10,016 bases of DNA, taken from Spirochaeta sp. UBA2779 (lineage in GTDB: Bacteria > Spirochaetota > Spirochaetia > DSM-2461). Where the stretch lies: NCBI GenBank assembly GCA_002352375.1, contig DEIH01000137.1, positions 1 through 10,016 on the forward strand, in the 5' to 3' direction. This document shows positions 6,240-10,016 of the stretch, in pieces. A program made the translations under genes and the position numbers. A model generated the notes under the pieces. The model was not told where the DNA came from, made no database searches, and saw only the letters and a list, made by a program, of their open reading frames with translations. Position 1 is the first letter of the stretch. Every line of letters begins with the position of its first letter.

Positions 6240-6681
6240 GTTCTTCCAGGGTTTTCTCCAGAGCATGCCAGGCCAGAGTGGCGCATTTTATTCTCAGGGG
6301 AAACTGAACCACACCACCCAGAACTGCCAGATCTCCCCACTCTTCCAGCCTGGATGGCGGTTCCTCCCCTCGGAGAACCTTGAGAAAGGCATCGATAAAC
6401 TGCCGGGCCTCATCCGGGGTTTTACCGGGGAGACGTTCGCTCATTAACGAAGCTGAAGCGGTACTGATGGCACATCCGTGGCCGTCGAAAAATACCGATT
6501 TAATCCGCCCGTCATCCCCCATCAGTACTTCCAGTTTCAGAGTATCCCCGCAGGAAGGATTTTCGTGGGTTTCATCATCATTGATATGGGACAGATCCGC
6601 CCTGTTCCTTGGAGATTTATAGTGGTCGAGAATTATCTCCATGTAGAGATCGTCCAGATCTCCCAAGCTCTGCTGCATCAT
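6229..6681 (-). CDS. sufU: SufU-type iron-sulfur cluster assembly sulfurtransferase/scaffold protein
   Basis: A 150-aa IscU-fold protein of the SufU subgroup. It takes persulfide sulfur from SufS in cytoplasmic Fe-S cluster assembly. The metal ligands are all present: Cys44 and Asp46 in NPSCGD (41-46), Cys70 in GHGCAISTASASLM (67-80) and Cys133 in RIKCATLAW (130-138). The stretch of about 60 residues between Cys70 and Cys133, including GDLAVLGGVVQFP, contains the insertion that separates SufU from IscU. The first ATG (6681-6679) overlaps the sufS stop as ATGA. It has AGGAG 8 bases upstream (complement of 6690-6694), so it is preferred over the adjacent second Met. It is the last gene of the suf operon. 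Its stop lies inside the end of the convergent PQQ-dehydrogenase gene, with no terminator between them. Confidence 0.95.
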   Translation of the reverse strand: MMQQSLGDLDDLYMEIILDHYKSPRNRADLSHINDDETHENPSCGDTLKLEVLMGDDGRIKSVFFDGHGCAISTASASLMSERLPGKTPDEARQFIDAFLKVLRGEEPPSRLEEWGDLAVLGGVVQFPLRIKCATLAWHALEKTLEELIP

Positions 6682-7988
6682 CTGAAATACTCCTGTACAC
6701 CTTTAACGGCATCTATCAGTTTATCAATATCCTCATGGGTGTTGTACAGTGCCAGAGAGGCTCTGGCGGTGGAGGGTATTCCCATCAGTCTCATAGCCGG
6801 CTGGGCACAGTGATGCCCGGACCGTATGGCCACACCTACTGTATCCATATACTGGGCCACATCATGACTGTGAATCCCCTCCAGATTAAAGGAAAAAACC
6901 GCACGCCGGCGGAAAGGATCCGAGGGGCCGTAGAGTGTAAGCCCTTCAAGGGAGCTCAACTTTTCATAAGCGTAGAGATCCAGTTCGTGTTCACGAGCCT
7001 CAAGTCGCTCCACACCAGTGTCTTTCATCCACTTCAGTGCGGCAGCCAGCCCCACGGCTGCAGCGACATCCGGTGTACCGGCTTCGAACTTGTAGGGGAG
7101 TTCATTCCAGGTAGTTTTTTCTGGCTTCACCATGGAAATCATCTCGCCGCCGGTCTGCCAGGGAGGCATTCTTTCCAGCCATTCCTCCCTTCCCCAGAGC
7201 ACTCCAGAACCCATGGGTCCGTACACCTTGTGTCCGCTGAAAGCCAGAAAGTCTGCTCCGGCAGCCTGGACATCGATGGGAAGATGGGGCAGGGACTGAG
7301 CTGCATCCAGCACCAGGGGTATTCCTCTTTCCCGGCACCATCGGGAGATGGCCCGGACCGGATGGATGGTTCCAAAAGCGTTGGAGATGTGAGCTACTGC
7401 TGCTATCTTCACTTTCTCAGCACGGCCGTCCTTTTCCAGAGTACCGAGAAAATCCAGATCCAGGGTACCGTCCTTCAGGGCGGGAATTAACAGAAGTTCT
7501 GCTCCCTTCCGGATGGCCACCTGCTGCCAGGGAACAAAATTCGCATGATGCTCCAGAGTACTCACCAGAATAATATCGCCTTGGTTTACCAGGAGTTCTG
7601 ATAACGACCAAGCCAGAAGATTCAATGCTTCGGTGGTGCCCCGGGTGAAGATAATTTCCCGATGGGAGGCGGCATTCAGGTAGGATTCTACAACCCTCCT
7701 GGAATCTTCAAAGGCCATGGTAGACCGTTCTGCAAGATCGTATAGAGAACGATGGACATTGGCATTATCCTGTCTGTAATATCCGTCAATAGCTGTAAGG
7801 ACCGCTTCGGGCTTCTGACTGGTGGCAGCGCTGTCCAGATAGATTAAGTCCGGATTGGCCGCGAGAAGAGGAAACTCATTTCGAACATCATCCTCGAGAA
7901 AACCTCTTGGATCGGTCAGAGACCGTTCGGTAAGAGGATCGGTTGAATGGGTGTCAGAGGTCATAGAAAATCTGGAAGTTCTACCCAT
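6678..7988 (-). CDS. sufS: SufS-type group II cysteine desulfurase
   Basis: A 436-aa PLP enzyme that converts cysteine to alanine and leaves a persulfide on its active-site cysteine for Fe-S assembly. Landmarks, numbered from the ATG at 7988: IYLDSAATSQKP (49-60), RGTTEALN (116-123), His148 in STLEHHANFVPW, Asp228 in LVLDAAQS, Lys254 in AFSGHKVYGP (Schiff base), the FEAGTPD loop (301-307) and Cys394 in IRSGHHCAQP. The short cysteine loop is typical of the SufS/CsdA group rather than IscS. Start choice: the ATG at 7988 has GGGGAGG 4 bases upstream and overlaps the Rieske gene by 28 bases. The alternative ATG at 7964 makes an exact ATGA overlap but lacks a ribosome site and shortens the protein by 8 residues. 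The first about 35 residues precede the conserved domain, so homology will not settle this. Its stop overlaps sufU as ATGA. Confidence 0.96.
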   Translation of the reverse strand: MGRTSRFSMTSDTHSTDPLTERSLTDPRGFLEDDVRNEFPLLAANPDLIYLDSAATSQKPEAVLTAIDGYYRQDNANVHRSLYDLAERSTMAFEDSRRVVESYLNAASHREIIFTRGTTEALNLLAWSLSELLVNQGDIILVSTLEHHANFVPWQQVAIRKGAELLLIPALKDGTLDLDFLGTLEKDGRAEKVKIAAVAHISNAFGTIHPVRAISRWCRERGIPLVLDAAQSLPHLPIDVQAAGADFLAFSGHKVYGPMGSGVLWGREEWLERMPPWQTGGEMISMVKPEKTTWNELPYKFEAGTPDVAAAVGLAAALKWMKDTGVERLEAREHELDLYAYEKLSSLEGLTLYGPSDPFRRRAVFSFNLEGIHSHDVAQYMDTVGVAIRSGHHCAQPAMRLMGIPSTARASLALYNTHEDIDKLIDAVKGVQEYFR

Positions 7989-8293
7989 ATTTCCTCCCCA
8001 CGGGCTTCGACGGGAAAAGAGGGGACATCATCGGTGGCCGGTAATCCCTGGACTTCTCCACTGCGGCAATCGAAAGAAGATCCATGCTTTTCACAGTATA
8101 CACGGCCCCGCCAGACTTCGCCTTCGGAAAGTTTGGAGAACTCATGGGAACAAGTGTCGTCCAATGCAGCCCAGCCGTTGGAGAGTTTAAAAATAACTAT
8201 GTCAAAGCCTTCCACATCTACAGGGAGAGACTGCCTGCCCATGGGAAGGGATTCAAATTCAGCGGCATCAGCCACTTTCAGCCAACGACTCAT
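7961..8293 (-). CDS. Rieske [2Fe-2S] ferredoxin embedded in the suf operon
   Basis: A 110-aa small non-heme-type Rieske ferredoxin. The cluster ligands are intact: Cys48-Ser-His50 (DDTCSHEF) and Cys67-Glu-Lys-His70 (YCEKHGSSFD), with 16 residues between His50 and Cys67, as in the canonical C-x-H...C-x2-H motif. The C-terminus GLPATDDVPSFPVEARGEEIWVEL is typical of bacterial NirD/dioxygenase-ferredoxin-like proteins. A longer frame extends upstream to 8473 but would run antiparallel to nothing conserved. The ATG at 8293 is preferred because it opens directly onto the conserved SRWLKVAD strand and overlaps the sufD stop as ATGA. There is no signal peptide or membrane segment, so it is cytoplasmic. 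Similar proteins sit in suf operons of Actinobacteria and other groups. It may supply electrons for cluster assembly or serve as a client; the role is not proven. Confidence 0.93.
   Translation of the reverse strand: MSRWLKVADAAEFESLPMGRQSLPVDVEGFDIVIFKLSNGWAALDDTCSHEFSKLSEGEVWRGRVYCEKHGSSFDCRSGEVQGLPATDDVPSFPVEARGEEIWVELPDFL
7993..7999 (-). promoter_or_regulatory. Shine-Dalgarno site that favours the upstream sufS start
   Basis: On the - strand, GGGGAGG (complement of 7993-7999) lies 4 bases before the ATG at 7988-7986, inside the end of the Rieske gene. The alternative ATG at 7964-7962 is preceded by CTTCCAGATTTTCT, with no ribosome site. The site therefore argues for the 28-base overlap start, against the ATGA pattern used at the other suf junctions. 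Confidence 0.6.
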
Positions 8294-9549
8294 AATATCC
8301 CATCCAGACTGTCGGTAAGTACATCTATAAGGGTGCCAGGAACCATAACCAACGCCTCTGTCAGAAATCCACGTGTGAGTTCTTTTTTCGCCTCTACAGG
8401 AGAGAAACCACGACTCTCGAGATAAAAAAGATGGGAGGGATCCATCTTGCCGGTCGTTGAACCATGACTGCACTTTACATCATCGGTAAGAATATTCAGC
8501 TGGGGGATGGAATCCGCCCTGGCACCCTCACCAAGAACAAGATTCCGGTTTGTGAGGTAGGCATCGGTTCCCTGAGCATCAGGGGAAACTTCAATTAAGC
8601 CATGGTAAACACTCCGCCCGCCCGGGCGGACGGCCCCTTTGTAAAGGGCTGTGGAAGAGGCCCTGGGAGAAAGATGATTCTGTATTGTTCCGATATCTTT
8701 GTGGCTGTCTTCTTCAGCCAGAAATAGTCCGTTAATCCGGGCCTCAGACCCTTTACCGGAAAGTACCACCCTGCCCCGGGTTTTCACCAGACGACCACCG
8801 AAATGAGCCTCAGTAAACTCAAGCCGGCTGTCTCTTTCAAGAAGCAGATTGTCGTGGAGAAAGAAAACTACACCGTTCCCCAGATTCTGATTCATAGCGA
8901 TATTCAGAAGGCTGTTCTCCCCGAGGGAAGCTGTCAGGCCGGCATTAACCACTGGAATAATTGATTCTTGAACTTCCGGAGCGCCATCAAAACTCCACAA
9001 CAGGTTGAGCTCTACGCTCCCGGGAAGTGCAATATGCAGGTGAGGGGCGGAAAATAACGGTGATTGCTCATCTCCTGCTATAAGTCTTTCTTCAATAATC
9101 ACCGGTTCTTTCAGCTCAGCTCTTTCCGGCAAACTGATATGCAAAGCCCCGGGAAAACTGCGCCAGTGCCAGGCGGTAATTCTGTCGGCCTCCTGGTTTA
9201 ATTCAGCGTTTGCGGACTGTTCCAGGCTGATAGGGAAATCCTCCGGAGATCTATCCTGGGAAACCCACTCAACGATGAGTCCCTTTTTAACGGCTTCCTC
9301 CGAAAGTGCCATGGCAACCGGAATACCTTTTTCAGTTATCACCCGGGCGGCATAGTTCTCCGGCAGCAGGGGGGTCGATCGTTCATCGATATCCCCGGTG
9401 CTGAAAATCGGTAAATCGGCTGTTTTATCCAGCAGATCTTTGGGGAGCAATCTGGAAAGATCGGTTCGCCGCCACTCTTCTTCTGTGGTATCCGGCCAGC
9501 TCAGTTTATCAAAGAGCTCTGCAGCTAATTGAGGTACAGATCGATTCAT
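8290..9549 (-). CDS. sufD: SufD, Fe-S cluster assembly scaffold subunit
   Basis: A 419-aa SufD. With SufB and the ATPase SufC it forms the SufBC2D scaffold for Fe-S cluster assembly in the cytoplasm. The N-terminal region has EEEWRRTDLSRL (23-34). The beta-helix core runs through the middle. The C-terminal signature includes SVYHGLIEVSPDAQGTDAY (313-331), NRNLVLGEGARADSIPQL (334-351), TDDVKCSHGSTTGKMD (355-370) and FYLESRGFS (375-383). His362 in CSHG corresponds to the SufD histidine at the SufB-SufD interface linked to cluster formation in E. coli. The start has AGGGAG 6 bases upstream (complement of 9556-9561) and overlaps the sufB stop as ATGA; the stop overlaps the Rieske start as ATGA. 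Its coding strand contains a 12-bp perfect palindrome and an adjacent inverted repeat (8618-8649). Confidence 0.96.
   Translation of the reverse strand: MNRSVPQLAAELFDKLSWPDTTEEEWRRTDLSRLLPKDLLDKTADLPIFSTGDIDERSTPLLPENYAARVITEKGIPVAMALSEEAVKKGLIVEWVSQDRSPEDFPISLEQSANAELNQEADRITAWHWRSFPGALHISLPERAELKEPVIIEERLIAGDEQSPLFSAPHLHIALPGSVELNLLWSFDGAPEVQESIIPVVNAGLTASLGENSLLNIAMNQNLGNGVVFFLHDNLLLERDSRLEFTEAHFGGRLVKTRGRVVLSGKGSEARINGLFLAEEDSHKDIGTIQNHLSPRASSTALYKGAVRPGGRSVYHGLIEVSPDAQGTDAYLTNRNLVLGEGARADSIPQLNILTDDVKCSHGSTTGKMDPSHLFYLESRGFSPVEAKKELTRGFLTEALVMVPGTLIDVLTDSLDGIL
8618..8649. repeat. Adjacent palindrome and inverted repeat inside sufD
   Basis: CCGCCCGGGCGG (8618-8629) is a perfect 12-base palindrome. 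CCCTTT (8635-8640) and AAAGGG (8643-8648) form a second inverted repeat 5 bases further on. Both lie inside the sufD reading frame, in the stretch coding for ALYKGAVRPGG. They could fold in the mRNA, but codon choice around a Gly/Arg/Pro run can produce such palindromes by chance. Confidence 0.5.
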
Positions 9550-10016
9550 CCGACACTCCCTTCCATCTCAAGTTCAATCAGGCGATTCAGCTCCACGGCG
9601 TACTCCATGGGAAGCTGTTTTACCAGAGGATCGAGAAATCCATTCACAATCATCATGGAGGCCTCTTCCTCGGAAAGCCCCCTGGCCATGAGATAGAACA
9701 GCTGATCCTCGCTGATCCGGCTCACTCTGGCTTCATGTTCCACCGAAACATCGTCTGATTCCACTTCCATGTAAGGAAATGTTTTACTGATTGATTTCTC
9801 ATCCAGTATCAGGGCATCACAAACCACATGGCTTTTCACATCATGTAAACCTTCGGCCACTTTTATCAGTCCCCGGTATGTTGCAGTCCCCCCATCTTTG
9901 CTGATGGATTTGCTGGTGATGATACTGCTGGTATTGGAGGCGTTATGAACAATTTTTCCTCCGGTATCCTGTTCCTGATCTTTGCCGCCGAAAGCAATGG
10001 AGAGAACTTCCCCATG
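9546..10016 (-). CDS. sufB: SufB, Fe-S cluster assembly scaffold subunit, 5'-partial
   Basis: The C-terminal 156 residues of SufB, with the frame open to the window edge; full proteins are about 460-480 aa. The fragment starts in the conserved GEVLSIAFGGKDQEQDTGGK region. It continues through IVHNASNTSSIITSKSIS, YRGLIKVAEG, SHVVCDALILD and VEHEARVSRISEDQLFYLM, ending with MIVNGFLDP. Cys66 of the fragment, in VVCDALI, aligns with the conserved C-terminal SufB cysteine (Cys405 in E. coli) that takes part in cluster building with SufD His360. An internal GTG at 9860-9858 is not a start. The stop overlaps the sufD ATG as ATGA. SufC and any suf regulator are not in view and would be expected upstream, beyond 10016. 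Confidence 0.97.
   Translation of the reverse strand, partial: HGEVLSIAFGGKDQEQDTGGKIVHNASNTSSIITSKSISKDGGTATYRGLIKVAEGLHDVKSHVVCDALILDEKSISKTFPYMEVESDDVSVEHEARVSRISEDQLFYLMARGLSEEEASMMIVNGFLDPLVKQLPMEYAVELNRLIELEMEGSVG

Noticed and set aside
6609..7490. Long + strand open frame (293 codons) opposite sufS
   Set aside because: It lies wholly antisense to sufS and the start of sufU, has a low-complexity Ser/His/Gly-rich translation with no recognisable domain, and the - strand frames carry all catalytic motifs.
8294..8473. N-terminal extension of the Rieske frame to 8473
   Set aside because: The extra 60 residues overlap the sufD C-terminus in another frame and show no conserved motif. The ATG at 8293 begins at the conserved Rieske strand and makes an ATGA overlap.
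1..10016. Search for defence systems, toxin-antitoxin pairs, CRISPR arrays or biosynthetic core enzymes
   Set aside because: No nuclease, reverse transcriptase, methylase, NTPase, spaced direct-repeat array, or polyketide or peptide synthase feature was seen. Apart from the sugar operon, all genes are ordinary metabolic or Fe-S assembly genes.

Overview
The window looks like chromosomal DNA from a bacterium with compact, tightly packed operons. It holds eleven protein-coding genes: nine complete and two cut by the window edges. There is no transposase, integrase, phage gene, tRNA, rRNA or CRISPR array. The lineage cannot be fixed by reading alone. A SUF system with a SufU-type scaffold and a Rieske protein inside the operon, plus a moderate and uneven base composition, fits an anaerobic or facultative lineage such as Spirochaetota. 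That placement is a low-confidence inference.

Left block (1-4379, + strand): four genes that abut or overlap and read as one operon. They encode an amidohydrolase (5' end outside the window), a DegT/DnrJ/EryC1/StrS-type PLP aminotransferase, a divergent (alpha/alpha)6-barrel protein of the N-acylglucosamine 2-epimerase (AGE) type, and a xylose-isomerase-like TIM-barrel sugar isomerase/epimerase. The set suggests processing of an amino sugar, aminocyclitol or related polyol. The substrate is unknown and I do not recognise the combination as a named pathway.

Middle (4380-5111): a 275-base gap rich in inverted repeats, then ridA on the - strand. Read on the - strand, the gap has a sigma70-like promoter, a 10-bp perfect inverted repeat and a GNRA-capped terminator hairpin with a U-rich tail, which together look like a small non-coding RNA of about 130 nt. 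The 79 bases between ridA and the next gene carry divergent promoters whose -35 regions overlap.

Right block (5112-10016): an exported PQQ-dependent aldose/sorbosone dehydrogenase-like gene on the + strand overlaps tail to tail by 11 bases with a - strand SUF iron-sulfur cluster operon. In transcription order the operon is sufB (5' part outside the window), sufD, a Rieske ferredoxin gene, sufS and sufU. SufS supplies persulfide sulfur, SufU accepts or relays it, and SufB-SufD (with SufC, presumably just upstream outside the window) form the scaffold. Three of the four junctions are exact ATGA stop-start overlaps, which points to translational coupling. Composition rises from about 20-47% GC in sampled lines of the sugar block to about 55% in sampled lines of the suf block.
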